Assembly (NCBI GenBank): GCA_040755535.1
Contig: JBFMAV010000017.1
Span: 7,184-71,183, forward strand
Source: Aquabacter sp040755535
GTDB taxonomy: Bacteria > Pseudomonadota > Alphaproteobacteria > Rhizobiales > Xanthobacteraceae
DNA length: 64,000 bases
Direction of reading: 5' to 3'
Shown here one piece after another: positions 7,530-15,919 of the stretch. Each line of letters opens with the position of its first letter. The first letter of the stretch is position 1. The translations under genes and the position numbers were made by a program. The notes under the pieces were generated by a model. That model worked only from the letters and a program-made list of their open reading frames with translations. It was not told the origin of the DNA and did no database searches.

Positions 7530-9766
7530 GAGAGGAAGGCACTGGCGAAAATGCCCTGCGCGCGTTCATCGCCGGCGAGGCGAAAGCGGTATTGGAACGT
7601 CAGGTCCACATAGGACTGGGGCGCCTCATAGACCCCCTCCCGAAACCAGAAGCGCAGGTTCGCGCCCGGCCCCGCGCCGAGCGCGCCGGGCGTGGCGAGA
7701 ACGGAATCATACGCCCCGCCAACGGCCAGGAAGGGCGTGAAGACGATGCGATCGCTGATCGCGTCAAGGCGGTAGGACCGCCCGAGCCGCGCTTCAAAAT
7801 TGCCGATGGTCTCGGGATTGACCGCGAAGTAGTCGCCTTCCCCATAGACCTGCCAATAGACCCATTCGGGCACGTCCACCCGCAGGTCCGACCCCTCGCC
7901 GGCCGAATAGGCGATGCGGAACAGCCAGTCGGTGCGGGCGAATTCGCCGATGGGGAAAAGATGGCTGATCTCGAAGACGAGATTCTGGTCGCTGAGCGGC
8001 TTCCAGCGCGCGCCGAAACTGCCTTGCACGGTATTCCAGCCGGTGGCTCCACCGCTTTCGTCATACAGCGTTTCGAAGGCGCGGAAGAACAATTCCACCA
8101 GGGCGCCGTTGCGATAGCCGATCACCGGCGGACGCCAGTAAAGTTCCAGCCCCGCCTGGACCGCGCTGCCTACGCCGGGGGGCGGGGCGAGGGCGGTGCT
8201 CGGCATCACCCCCACCGCGCCATAGCTCAGCGAGGAATAGACGCCCCAGCTGCGCTCCATGTCCGCGACTTCCCGCTTGATGCCGAATTCGGTCTGCGGG
8301 GGAAGCGGCAAGGTTCCCGCGCGATGGGCGTCGAGGGCATCCTTGAAATAGGCGATGGCCTGGTCGTTTGCCGCCTCGCGCTTGGCCACATAGGCCGCGT
8401 CCAGCAGGGACGGCCCGCGCAGTTCGCCAAAGGCCTTGGCGGTGTCGAAATAGCGCAGGGCCTCCTGGTCCGCCCCCACCTGATTGGCGAGATACGCCAC
8501 ATCCAGCGGGGGAAACGAGGCGAAGGTGCCGGCGGCGAGGTCGGCCAGGAACCGCTTATGGGCCTCGTCCTTGCGCTTCAGCGCCACGAGCGCGCCGATG
8601 GCGCCCCGTTCCATTGTGGCGCGGTCGGTCGCCGAGGGCGCGGTGGCAGAGCCGAGATCGAAGGCCGCTAGCGCCTCCTCTTGTCGCTCCAAGGCCTGAA
8701 GCGCGAAAGCGCGGCGTGCGGCAACGTCATAGCTCAGCTCGCCCCGCAATGGCGCAAGGGCATCCAGCGCCCGCTGGGGGCGCTTGGAGGCGAGTTCGGC
8801 GTCTGCGAGGGACAGCCGCGCATTGCGCTTCTCGGAAGCGGGCAGGTCGCCATCCTTCAACGCCGCCGCGAAATCCTGTGCCGCCAGGGCGGGGCGCCCC
8901 AGCTTCTGATAGGCATAGGCCCGCTGCATCAGAAGCTGTGCCTTGCGCGGAACCTCTTTCAGCGCCTCGCTGGCCGCCTGGACGGCATCGGCGGTCCGTC
9001 CCGCCGCCGACAGGGCGGTAACCAGCAGCAGGCGATAGGCTTCGTCTTGGGGGGCCGCCGCCACGGCGGCGCGGGCCGCGGCCACTGCAAGGCCGAAGTT
9101 TTTCGCGGCATAGGCCTTGTAAGCCTTGTCCGCCGCCGCATAGGCCGTTTCCGAAGGCGTTTGAACCGCAGGCGGTGCCGACGGGCTCGGCTGGGGTGCA
9201 TCGGTGCGTGGAGCTGGCGCTGATGAGCGCGACGGGGTCGAGGTCGGCGGCGCTGGGGCAGGTGCTGGCGCGGGCTCAGGAGCCGCGAGCGGCGCGGGAC
9301 CGGCGGCCGGGGGAGGCGCCGGTTCAGGTTCCGGCTGTGCCGGAGTTGCCTGGACCGGTGGAGGGGGAGGGGGCGGCTTCAGCCGGTCCGCGATTTCGGA
9401 GGCCCGTTCGTCGAGTCTCGGGTCGGTGATGCCCAATGCCCGGGCTTGCTGGACCGCGGCCTGCGCCTCTTCAAGCCGGCCGGCGGCGATCAGCACATCG
9501 ATCTGCAACAGGCGCCAGCGCACCACGTCGGGCGCCAGCGCCAGGGCGGAGCGCACCTTGTCCGCGGCCTCGGCATAATCGCCCGCCGCGAAGGCCTTGT
9601 ACGCCTGGTCGGCCAAGGACCAGGCCGGCCCGCTCGCATCCGGCTGGGCGCTGGCCGATGCCGGAGCGCCGATCGCGACCGCGAGGGCGAGCACCGACGC
9701 GCCGGCCCACCGGCGCAACCGCAGAAGGGCACGGGACGCGGAAACGGATGGATTCGCGGCGGTCAT
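7523..9766 (-). CDS. nfrA: NfrA-like TPR and outer-membrane beta-barrel polysaccharide exporter
   Basis: 747 residues. A signal peptide (VLALAVAIGAPASASAQ) leads to a first TPR-like unit (ADQAYKAFAAGDYAEAADK). About 75 residues rich in Pro and Ala follow, then a second similar unit (ADKAYKAYAAKNFGLAVAAA) and a run of TPRs. The last 230 residues alternate aromatic and polar residues and end in RLAGDERAQGIFASAFLSY. This matches the C-terminal domain of the phage N4 adsorption protein A (NfrA) family, which is an outer-membrane barrel with terminal aromatic. In E. coli, NfrA exports the NfrB product and is the N4 receptor. An export role here is inferred from the neighbouring NfrB-like synthase. 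It has its own upstream region of 175 bases. Confidence 0.75.
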   Translation of the reverse strand: MTAANPSVSASRALLRLRRWAGASVLALAVAIGAPASASAQPDASGPAWSLADQAYKAFAAGDYAEAADKVRSALALAPDVVRWRLLQIDVLIAAGRLEEAQAAVQQARALGITDPRLDERASEIADRLKPPPPPPPVQATPAQPEPEPAPPPAAGPAPLAAPEPAPAPAPAPPTSTPSRSSAPAPRTDAPQPSPSAPPAVQTPSETAYAAADKAYKAYAAKNFGLAVAAARAAVAAAPQDEAYRLLLVTALSAAGRTADAVQAASEALKEVPRKAQLLMQRAYAYQKLGRPALAAQDFAAALKDGDLPASEKRNARLSLADAELASKRPQRALDALAPLRGELSYDVAARRAFALQALERQEEALAAFDLGSATAPSATDRATMERGAIGALVALKRKDEAHKRFLADLAAGTFASFPPLDVAYLANQVGADQEALRYFDTAKAFGELRGPSLLDAAYVAKREAANDQAIAYFKDALDAHRAGTLPLPPQTEFGIKREVADMERSWGVYSSLSYGAVGVMPSTALAPPPGVGSAVQAGLELYWRPPVIGYRNGALVELFFRAFETLYDESGGATGWNTVQGSFGARWKPLSDQNLVFEISHLFPIGEFARTDWLFRIAYSAGEGSDLRVDVPEWVYWQVYGEGDYFAVNPETIGNFEARLGRSYRLDAISDRIVFTPFLAVGGAYDSVLATPGALGAGPGANLRFWFREGVYEAPQSYVDLTFQYRFRLAGDERAQGIFASAFLSY

Positions 9767-9903
9767 GACGCTGACCGTGCGCGAGTGCGGTTAATTGGCG
9801 GTTAAGGTTAACCCGGTTTTTCAAAAGCATCGGCAAATGCTTAGAGCCGGCGGGGGCGAGCTTGGGTCCAAGACGACGGCGCTTCGGCCACGCTCGGTTT
9901 CCG

Positions 9904-9933
9904 GGCACCTCCGGCGCGCGCGCCGCAGGTGCC
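9904..9933 (-). terminator. Near-perfect 30-base palindrome after the SDR operon
   Basis: Arms GGCACCT and AGGTGCC enclose a self-complementary CGGCGCGCGCGCCG core, with a single C/C mismatch on each side. It begins nine bases past the last stop codon of the leftward operon, so it is probably that operon's transcript-end hairpin. There is no T-run. Confidence 0.6.
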
Positions 9934-9941
9934 GGCCGGGG

Positions 9942-10754
9942 TCACGCCGTTTCCGGGCGCCGCGTGGTGGCGGCAAGGCCGCCGTCCACCAGCAACTCGG
10001 TGCCGGTGACATAGGCCGCCCGGTCGGAGGCGAGGAAGAGAGCAGCTTCCGCCACGTCGAACGCTGTCCCCATGCGGCCGAGCGGACATTGCGCCGCGCG
10101 CGCGGCCTTCATGGCCTCCAGGCCCGCCCCGCCGTAAGAGCCTGCCACCGTCTTCTCGATGCGGGGCGTATCGATCAGCCCCGGGACCACAGTGTTGGCG
10201 CGGATGCCGTAGGGAGCGTTCTCCACCGCCAGCAGTCGCAGATAATGGATGAGAGCCGCCTTCGTGGCGCCATAGGCAAGGTGGGGATAGCCCACTTCCC
10301 GCAGGCCGGCGATGGACGAGGTGGCCAGGATCACGCCGCTCCCCTGCGCGCGCATGGCGGGCAAAACTCTCGTCGCCGCCACGTGGAGCGCGGTGAGGTT
10401 GGCGTCGCTGATCCGCCGCCAGTCAGCCGCCGACGTATCGACGGAGGGGCCGGCCTTGCCGATACCGACGTTGAAATAGAGGATATCCACCCGCCCGCGA
10501 TCCGTGATCACCGCGTCGAGACAGGCGGAGAGGGCGGCATCGTCCGCGACATCGACGGCGACCGCCGTTCCGGTGCCGCCATCGGCCACGATGAGGTCGA
10601 CGGTTTCCTGAGCCGCCCCAAGATCCCGATCGGCGACCACCACATGGGCGCCTTGGCGCGCAAAGGCGACGCTCACCGCCTTGCCGATGCCCCAGCCGGG
10701 CCCGATGGAGCCGCCGCCGAGAACGACGGCCACACGATCCTGAAGCTCACCCAT
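9942..10754 (-). CDS. SDR family NAD(P)-dependent oxidoreductase
   Basis: 270 residues with the classical short-chain dehydrogenase layout. An unusual glycine-rich dinucleotide loop (GGGSIGPGWGIGKA) replaces TGxxxGIG. Next come a VVADRD acidic residue after beta-2 (NAD preference is likely), an NVGIG variant of NNAG, a catalytic SSIAG serine, and YGATK with Tyr and Lys. The C-terminal VTGTELLVDGG is typical of 3-oxoacyl reductase-like and 2-dehydrogenase members. The ATG at 10754 is preferred over one 18 bases upstream because the SDR fold starts right there. It is the last gene of the operon that begins with the IclR regulator. It probably oxidises a hydroxyl on the pathway intermediate; the substrate is unknown. 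Confidence 0.85.
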   Translation of the reverse strand: MGELQDRVAVVLGGGSIGPGWGIGKAVSVAFARQGAHVVVADRDLGAAQETVDLIVADGGTGTAVAVDVADDAALSACLDAVITDRGRVDILYFNVGIGKAGPSVDTSAADWRRISDANLTALHVAATRVLPAMRAQGSGVILATSSIAGLREVGYPHLAYGATKAALIHYLRLLAVENAPYGIRANTVVPGLIDTPRIEKTVAGSYGGAGLEAMKAARAAQCPLGRMGTAFDVAEAALFLASDRAAYVTGTELLVDGGLAATTRRPETA

Positions 10755-10810
10755 GCCTTGTCCTGACTTCATTTGCGTCTCGCGCCGCCCGAGGGGACGG
10801 CGCAGCAGGA

Positions 10811-10842
10811 GAGAGGCGCGGCGCGCATCGCCCGCGCCTCTC
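10811..10842 (-). terminator. 11-bp perfect hairpin after the Bug receptor gene
   Basis: GAGAGGCGCGG and CCGCGCCTCTC form a perfect stem around a 10-base loop, starting nine bases past the receptor stop codon. No T-run follows. It may be an intra-operon transcript-stabilising hairpin that keeps the receptor message more abundant than the distal SDR. Confidence 0.6.
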
Positions 10843-10850
10843 GCGCGCCC

Positions 10851-11846
10851 TCACTCCTTGGGAAGCTTCGCCTCTTCGATGACGGTCTTCCACTTGGAGA
10901 GTTCGCCATTTACGTGCTTGGCGAGATCCTCGGGGGTGCCGCCCTCGATGATGCCGCCGCCGTCGCCGATGAACTTCACCATTTCCGGCTTCTTGAGCAT
11001 GTCGTTCACCGCAGCGTTGATGCGCTGGATGATGGGTTTGGGCGTGCCGGCGGGAGCGAACAGGCCGAACCAGGCGGTGGCTTCAAACTTGGACAGGTCC
11101 GCGGACTTGGTGGATTCCGCGATGGTCGGCACATCGGGCGCGAGGGGGGATCGCTTCTGGGTGGTGACGGCGAGCGCCTTGACGCGGCCGTTGGTTACCT
11201 GGGGATAGGCCGAGGGCATGTTATCGAACATGAGGTCGGTCTGCCCGGAGACCACCGACATCAGCGCGCCCGAGCTGCCGGGGTAGGGAATGTGGGTCAT
11301 CTGAACGCCGGTCTGGGCCTTGAACATCTCGCCCGACAAATGGGTCGAGGAGCCAATGCCGGACGACGCGAAATTGAGCTTGTCCGGATTGGCCTTGGCG
11401 TAGGCGATCAGTTCATCCACCGAATTGACCGGCAGGTCCTTGCGCACCACCAGGATGTTCGGGATGGAGTCGATCCACACGATGGGCTCGAAGTCCTTCA
11501 CCGGGTCGTACTTGGCCGCGAGGCTCAGGTTCGGGGCGATGCCGTGGGAGGAAACCTGGCCGAAGAACAGGGTATAGCCGTCCGGCTTGGCATTGGCCGC
11601 GACGGTGGTGCCGAGGATGCCGCCCGCGCCGGCGCGGTTTTCCACGATGACCGGCTTCCCCAATTCGTGGGTCAGGCCCTCGGCGATCTTGCGCGCGAGA
11701 ATGTCCGTCGCGCCACCGGCCGAATAAGGCACGATGATGGAGAGCGCGCGCGTCGGCCAACCGGGCTCCGGCTCAGCGGCGGCGGCGGGCCCTGCGAGGC
11801 TGGCGCCGAGAATGGCCGCCATGGCGTATTTGACGTAATGGAACAT
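10851..11846 (-). CDS. Bug/TctC-family periplasmic solute receptor
   Basis: 331 residues with a signal peptide (MAAILGASLAGPAAAAEP). It has hallmark Bug-family segments: RALSIIVPYSAGGATDILAR, LGKPVIVENRAGAGG, DGYTLFFG and VTHIPYPGSSGA-like, as MTHIPYPGSSGALMSVVSG. Such proteins bind carboxylates, often aromatic or dicarboxylic acids, for tripartite tricarboxylate transporters or as sensors. No TctA or TctB membrane partner occurs nearby, as is common for the family. A strong ribosome site (GGAGGGAAACAG before ATG) fixes the start. It lies between the two SDR genes of the IclR operon and probably captures the acid that the CoA ligase activates. Confidence 0.9.
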   Translation of the reverse strand: MFHYVKYAMAAILGASLAGPAAAAEPEPGWPTRALSIIVPYSAGGATDILARKIAEGLTHELGKPVIVENRAGAGGILGTTVAANAKPDGYTLFFGQVSSHGIAPNLSLAAKYDPVKDFEPIVWIDSIPNILVVRKDLPVNSVDELIAYAKANPDKLNFASSGIGSSTHLSGEMFKAQTGVQMTHIPYPGSSGALMSVVSGQTDLMFDNMPSAYPQVTNGRVKALAVTTQKRSPLAPDVPTIAESTKSADLSKFEATAWFGLFAPAGTPKPIIQRINAAVNDMLKKPEMVKFIGDGGGIIEGGTPEDLAKHVNGELSKWKTVIEEAKLPKE

Positions 11847-11896
11847 CTGTTTCCCTCCCTAGGATCGACTTGATTGAAGCTGCGTTGGGGCGCGCC

Positions 11897-12610
11897 TCAG
11901 GCGGCGCCGATGGTCATGCCCCCGCACACATAGAGGACCTGGCCGGTGACGAAGCCCGCGCCTTCGGACGCGAAGAAGCCCACGGCCTCCGCGACGTCCT
12001 CGCTGGTGCCCATGCGGCGCACCGGGATCTTTTCCACGATCGCCTTGGTGCGGGGTGAATCGGGCGGGTTCACCGCCTCGAACAGGCTGGTGCGGATGGG
12101 GCCGGGGCCGACGGCATTCACCGTGATGCCGTATTGCCCCAGTTCCAGCGCCCAGGTGCGCGTCATGCCCAGCAGGCCCGCCTTGGTGGCGGCATAGGCG
12201 CTGCGCAATTCCTTGCCGAGCGCGGCCCGGCTGGAAATGTTGACGATGCGTCCAAGCCCCGCCGCCTTCATGGAGGGCAGGACGGCCTGCGCGCACAGGA
12301 TCGGCGCCTTGAGATTGATGGCCGAGACCTGATCCAGGCTCTCGGGCGTCGTCTCTTCCAAGCTCGCCGGATTTACGATACCCGCATTGTTGACGAGCCG
12401 CGTCACGCGCCGCCCCTCCACCGCCTGCGCCAGCACAGCGCGGGTCGCCTCAAGGTCGCGGAAATCGACCTTGAAATAGGCGTCGAGGGCGTCGTGCTCG
12501 GGCTCGACCACGTCGAGCACGAGGACCTTCAGCCCGTCTTTGGTGAGGCGGCGGGCGATGGCGGCTCCGATATTGCGGCTGCCGCCCGTGACCAGTGCGA
12601 AGTCAGCCAT
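11897..12610 (-). CDS. SDR family oxidoreductase
   Basis: 237 residues, classical SDR. It has TGGSRNIGAAIA for the dinucleotide loop, NNAGIVNP, the ISSRAALG serine, YAATK with the Tyr-Lys pair and the usual C-terminal VTGQVLYVCGG. Asp in VLDVV after beta-2 suggests NAD. The start lies three bases after the citryl-CoA-lyase-like stop, so the two are translationally coupled. It shares low similarity with the other SDR of the operon, so the two probably act on different intermediates or stereoisomers. The substrate cannot be named from sequence. Confidence 0.88.
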   Translation of the reverse strand: MADFALVTGGSRNIGAAIARRLTKDGLKVLVLDVVEPEHDALDAYFKVDFRDLEATRAVLAQAVEGRRVTRLVNNAGIVNPASLEETTPESLDQVSAINLKAPILCAQAVLPSMKAAGLGRIVNISSRAALGKELRSAYAATKAGLLGMTRTWALELGQYGITVNAVGPGPIRTSLFEAVNPPDSPRTKAIVEKIPVRRMGTSEDVAEAVGFFASEGAGFVTGQVLYVCGGMTIGAA

Positions 12611-12613
12611 GTC

Positions 12614-13396
12614 TCACGCCTCATAGGGAATGGTGTTGTCCACCAGATCCCAGATGAAGCGCGCGCTGGGGCGCTCGCGCTCTTCCGCGATGTGGGCGAT
12701 GAGCCCGGCGGTGCGGCCGAGCACGGAAAAGCCGCGCATCAGGTCCACAGGAATGCGCATCTCGCCCAGCAGGGCGGCGACGGCACCGGTGGCGTTGATG
12801 GTGATGTGGCGACGCGCCTTCTCGTCCACCACTTCGGCGAACAGGCGCAACGCCTTCACATAGTCCCCGTCGAGCCCGTTCTCGGCGCCGATCTCCAGCA
12901 GGCGCAGCGCCCGCGGATCGTCGGGCCGATGCAGATGGTGGCCGAAGCCCGGCATATGGGCCTTGCGGGCCCGGTGGTCGTCGACGATCTCCTCGGCGAG
13001 CGCGCGGCGGCTTTCCGCCGGTGCGGCGACGATGCGGGCGAGCAGGCGCGCATTGTTCTCCACGGTGCCAACGAACTGGCTTCCGACGGCGAGCAGGCCC
13101 GCCGCCACGGCACCCTGGAGGTTCTCCGGCGCGCTCATATAGATGGAGCGCGTGGAGATGGCGCTGGGCGTGAAGCCGTGCTCCATCATGGTGATCAGGA
13201 TGGCGTTCATGACCCGCAATTCGCCGTCGCCGATCTCGCGGCCGAGAATATGGATCATCGCCTCGCGCACGAAGTCGGGCTGGGTGCCCGGCTTCAGGAT
13301 GTCATCCACGAGGCTGCGCTCGCGATAATAGATCGCCTCGGTGGTGTGGTGGCTGAGCGCCGTCGTCGGCGTCTTCTGGGTGGGGCCGGACGTCAT
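12614..13396 (-). CDS. Citrate synthase-family citryl-CoA lyase-like protein
   Basis: 260 residues, much shorter than citrate synthase (about 430) and similar to the small citryl-CoA lyase subfamily. Landmarks are the MPGFGHHLHRPDDPRALRL loop, which corresponds to the conserved GFGHP.....DPR region of the citrate synthase small domain, and TINATGAVAALLGEMRIP near the C-terminus. Known members cleave citryl-CoA to acetyl-CoA and oxaloacetate. Here a dedicated CoA ligase gene overlaps its start by four bases (ATGA). A combined activation and retro-Claisen/aldol cleavage of a CoA thioester is therefore likely. Whether the substrate is citrate or an analogue is open. Confidence 0.75.
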   Translation of the reverse strand: MTSGPTQKTPTTALSHHTTEAIYYRERSLVDDILKPGTQPDFVREAMIHILGREIGDGELRVMNAILITMMEHGFTPSAISTRSIYMSAPENLQGAVAAGLLAVGSQFVGTVENNARLLARIVAAPAESRRALAEEIVDDHRARKAHMPGFGHHLHRPDDPRALRLLEIGAENGLDGDYVKALRLFAEVVDEKARRHITINATGAVAALLGEMRIPVDLMRGFSVLGRTAGLIAHIAEERERPSARFIWDLVDNTIPYEA

Positions 13397-14922
13397 GAGC
13401 GCACCTTCTCCTCGTTGGCGTTTTCGCGGGCGATGTGGTCTTCCACCAGCGCCTGCTTCTGGAGCTTTCCGTAATTGTTGCGGGGCAGGCGGTCGTAGAC
13501 GGCAATCGATTTCGGCGCCTTCACCGAGCCCAGCTTGTCCTTGACGAAGCGGATGATTTCCTCGGTGTCCGCGGTCATGCCCTCGCGCAGCTGAATGGCG
13601 GCGTGAACCGACTCGCCCCACTTGTCGTCCGGCACGCCGAATACGGCGCAGTCCGCCACCGCCGCGTGCTCGGCGATCACGGGCTCCACGTCCACCGGAT
13701 AGACATTGAACCCGCCCGTGATGATGAGGTCCTTCGAACGGCCCTTCAGGTAAAGGAAGCCGTCGGCATCGAACTGGCCGAGGTCGCCGGTGTGCAGCCA
13801 GCCGTCGATGATGGTCTCGGCGGTCTTCTCCGGCTGGCGCCAGTAGCCGGTCATCAGCAGGTCGCCGCGAATGACAATCTCGCCCAACTCGCCTTGGGGC
13901 AGCACCGTGCCCGCCTCGTCCATCACCGCGACACGGGTGAGGATGGTTTCCCGACCGACCGAGGCGCGCTTGTCCGGGTCGGCCAATTCCTGCGCCGAGA
14001 TCATGGTGGCGATCTGCGGCGCCTCGGTCTGGCCATAGGTGGAAGCGATGCGCGGGCCGAACACGGACTGCGCCTCGGCGATGGCGTCGGGCCGCATGGG
14101 GCCTGCGCCATAAACCAGGTTGCGCAGATGGTCGAAATTCGCGCGGCGTGCCTCCGGCAACTGCATCATCATGTAGATGACGGTGGGCGGCAGGAAGGTG
14201 GTGGAGATGCGGTCCTCGGCGAGGGTGCGCAGCACCTCCTCGGGGCGCGGCTGGTCCTTTAGGATCAGCGTGCCGCCGGTGGCGAAGGTGGGCAGCAGAT
14301 AGGTGGAAGTGCCGTGGGTGATGGGCGCGCTCGCCATCAGCCGGTCGCCCTCGCGCAGACCCCAGGCCAGAATCTGCGTGATGATGTTGGTGTTCCAGGC
14401 CCGGTAGGGCTGCATCACGCCCTTGGGCTTGCCGGTGGAGCCGCCGGTGAACTTGATGGCCTGCGTGGCGTCCAGCGCCAGCGAATGGAAGCGCGGCGCC
14501 GAGCCCCAGTGGGCACGGGCGAGGCCCCCCGTCGTGTCCGCGCCGCCCTCGGGGTCGGCGATGATGATCCGAGCCCCGGCGCCCTCCACCAGATGGCGGG
14601 CCTTGGCGTCGGCGATGACGATGCTCGCCTCGGTGAAGGCGACGCTCTCGCCGATCTCGGTCGCCTTGTTCTTGGGATAGAGCGGCACCCACACCTTGCC
14701 GGCCGTCAGAACCGCCAGCCAGCAGGCGATGTGCTCCATATGGTTCAGGCAGCAGATGCCGACGCGCGAACCCGGCGTGGGGTCGAGCGCCTGAAGGCCG
14801 CTGGCAATGGCGGATGCGCGGGCCAGCAGGTCCCCATAGGAAACGCGCTCGTCGCCGAACTCGACCGCGATGCGCTCCGGGCTGCGCGCTGCCTGACGGT
14901 AGAACAGATCGATGGGATACAT
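13393..14922 (-). CDS. AMP-forming acyl-CoA synthetase (CoA ligase)
   Basis: 509 residues of the ANL superfamily. It has the P-loop-like KFTGGSTGKPKGV, the adenine site YGQTEAPQI, the hinge and AMP-binding HTGDLGQFDADGFLYLKGRS, KDLIITGGFNVYP, and the C-terminal catalytic Lys in NNYGKLQK. It activates a carboxylate to its CoA thioester at the cost of ATP to AMP. It overlaps iclR upstream and the lyase-like gene downstream by four bases each (ATGA), so it is tightly coupled. The neighbours (lyase, two dehydrogenases, carboxylate receptor) make a hydroxylated or branched organic acid a plausible substrate, by inference. Confidence 0.9.
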   Translation of the reverse strand: MYPIDLFYRQAARSPERIAVEFGDERVSYGDLLARASAIASGLQALDPTPGSRVGICCLNHMEHIACWLAVLTAGKVWVPLYPKNKATEIGESVAFTEASIVIADAKARHLVEGAGARIIIADPEGGADTTGGLARAHWGSAPRFHSLALDATQAIKFTGGSTGKPKGVMQPYRAWNTNIITQILAWGLREGDRLMASAPITHGTSTYLLPTFATGGTLILKDQPRPEEVLRTLAEDRISTTFLPPTVIYMMMQLPEARRANFDHLRNLVYGAGPMRPDAIAEAQSVFGPRIASTYGQTEAPQIATMISAQELADPDKRASVGRETILTRVAVMDEAGTVLPQGELGEIVIRGDLLMTGYWRQPEKTAETIIDGWLHTGDLGQFDADGFLYLKGRSKDLIITGGFNVYPVDVEPVIAEHAAVADCAVFGVPDDKWGESVHAAIQLREGMTADTEEIIRFVKDKLGSVKAPKSIAVYDRLPRNNYGKLQKQALVEDHIARENANEEKVRS

Positions 14923-15725
14923 CAGGGAATGTCCGTGGCTGTAAAACCGGCCGCGCGAACGGCCGCGAGGAGAACGAGCGCGACATCCCGCCGTCGCTCG
15001 GGGTTCAGTCGGGAAATGGTGTTGGTGAGCGAGACGGCGCAGACCAGCGTTCCAGTCTCGGTGAAGAGGGGAATGCCCACCGCCGCGATGTCCGGGATGA
15101 TATGGGCGTTGAAGGCATAACCAGTGGTCTCGAAATCGGCGCATCCGGCGCGCACCACGTCCGAGGTCAGCGTGCCGTACTTGCGGTAGCGTTCGCCCTC
15201 GCGGCGGATGATGGCGTCGCGCTCCTCGGCGCTGTGGGCGCACAGCAGGGCGAGGCTCGCGGCCCCGGCGCCCAGCGGCCGGCGCGAGCCGACCTTCAGC
15301 GTGTTGAGGAGAATGTCCGAGGCGCCTTCCACAACGTCCACGCACAAGGCTTCGCCGCGCGACAGGACGGAGAGGGTCGCGATGCAGCCCACCTGGGCCT
15401 GGACACTTTCCAGCACCGGCCGCACGCGCTTGCGCAAGGTGAGGAACTCAAGATCGCTGCCGGCGCGGGCGACGATCTCATAGGGCATGATCCCGAGATA
15501 ATAGAGCTTCGTGTAGGGGTCGAAGCTGAGGAAATCCTCTTCCACCAGCATCGCCATCAGGCGGTGGGCCGTGGCGACATGCAGCCCGGCACGCTTGGCG
15601 GCGGAGCTGAGGGTCATCCCGTTGCGTCCCCGCTCCGCGATGACCGTGAGCAGGCCGAGCGCCTTGGAGAGAGAGGAGCGCGCAGCATCCGGCGGCGCCT
15701 TCTCTGCCAGGGAGGTGACGTTCAT
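14922..15725 (-). CDS. IclR-family transcriptional regulator
   Basis: 267 residues. An N-terminal winged helix (about residues 18-80, with SLSKALGLLTVIAE, then MTLSSAAKRAGLHVATAHRL as recognition region) is followed by the IclR effector domain (IATLSVLSRGEALCVDVVEG, RPLGAGAASLALL, YAFNAHIIPDIAAVGIPLF). IclR regulators sense a pathway acid and repress or activate adjacent operons. This gene is first in the leftward catabolic operon, overlapping the CoA ligase start, so it is autoregulated if it acts at the palindrome 87 bases upstream. The signal is probably the operon's substrate or a CoA-free intermediate. Confidence 0.9.
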   Translation of the reverse strand: MNVTSLAEKAPPDAARSSLSKALGLLTVIAERGRNGMTLSSAAKRAGLHVATAHRLMAMLVEEDFLSFDPYTKLYYLGIMPYEIVARAGSDLEFLTLRKRVRPVLESVQAQVGCIATLSVLSRGEALCVDVVEGASDILLNTLKVGSRRPLGAGAASLALLCAHSAEERDAIIRREGERYRKYGTLTSDVVRAGCADFETTGYAFNAHIIPDIAAVGIPLFTETGTLVCAVSLTNTISRLNPERRRDVALVLLAAVRAAGFTATDIP

Positions 15726-15811
15726 CCCGAGCGGTTCCTCACATTTTTATTGCCCGCAAGATAGCGGGGGAACCGCGCCTGTCCATCGACTTTATCGGCA
15801 AGCGATATTAT

Positions 15812-15832
15812 GTTTCTCGCACAGCGAGAAAC
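15812..15832. promoter_or_regulatory. Perfect 9-3-9 palindrome, probable IclR operator
   Basis: GTTTCTCGC, three bases (ACA), then GCGAGAAAC: a perfect dyad 87 bases upstream of the iclR start codon. Size and TTC-CGC/GCG-GAA character fit IclR-family operators. It is the only strong dyad in the 194-base gap between iclR and the neighbouring gene. Confidence 0.6.
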
Positions 15833-15919
15833 AATCTGAGGGCGAGACAGCTCAGCCGCGCGCTCCGGGCGACTGAGCGGAACGGCATTGGAAATGCAAT
15901 CGTCAAGGTGATGCGGCGT

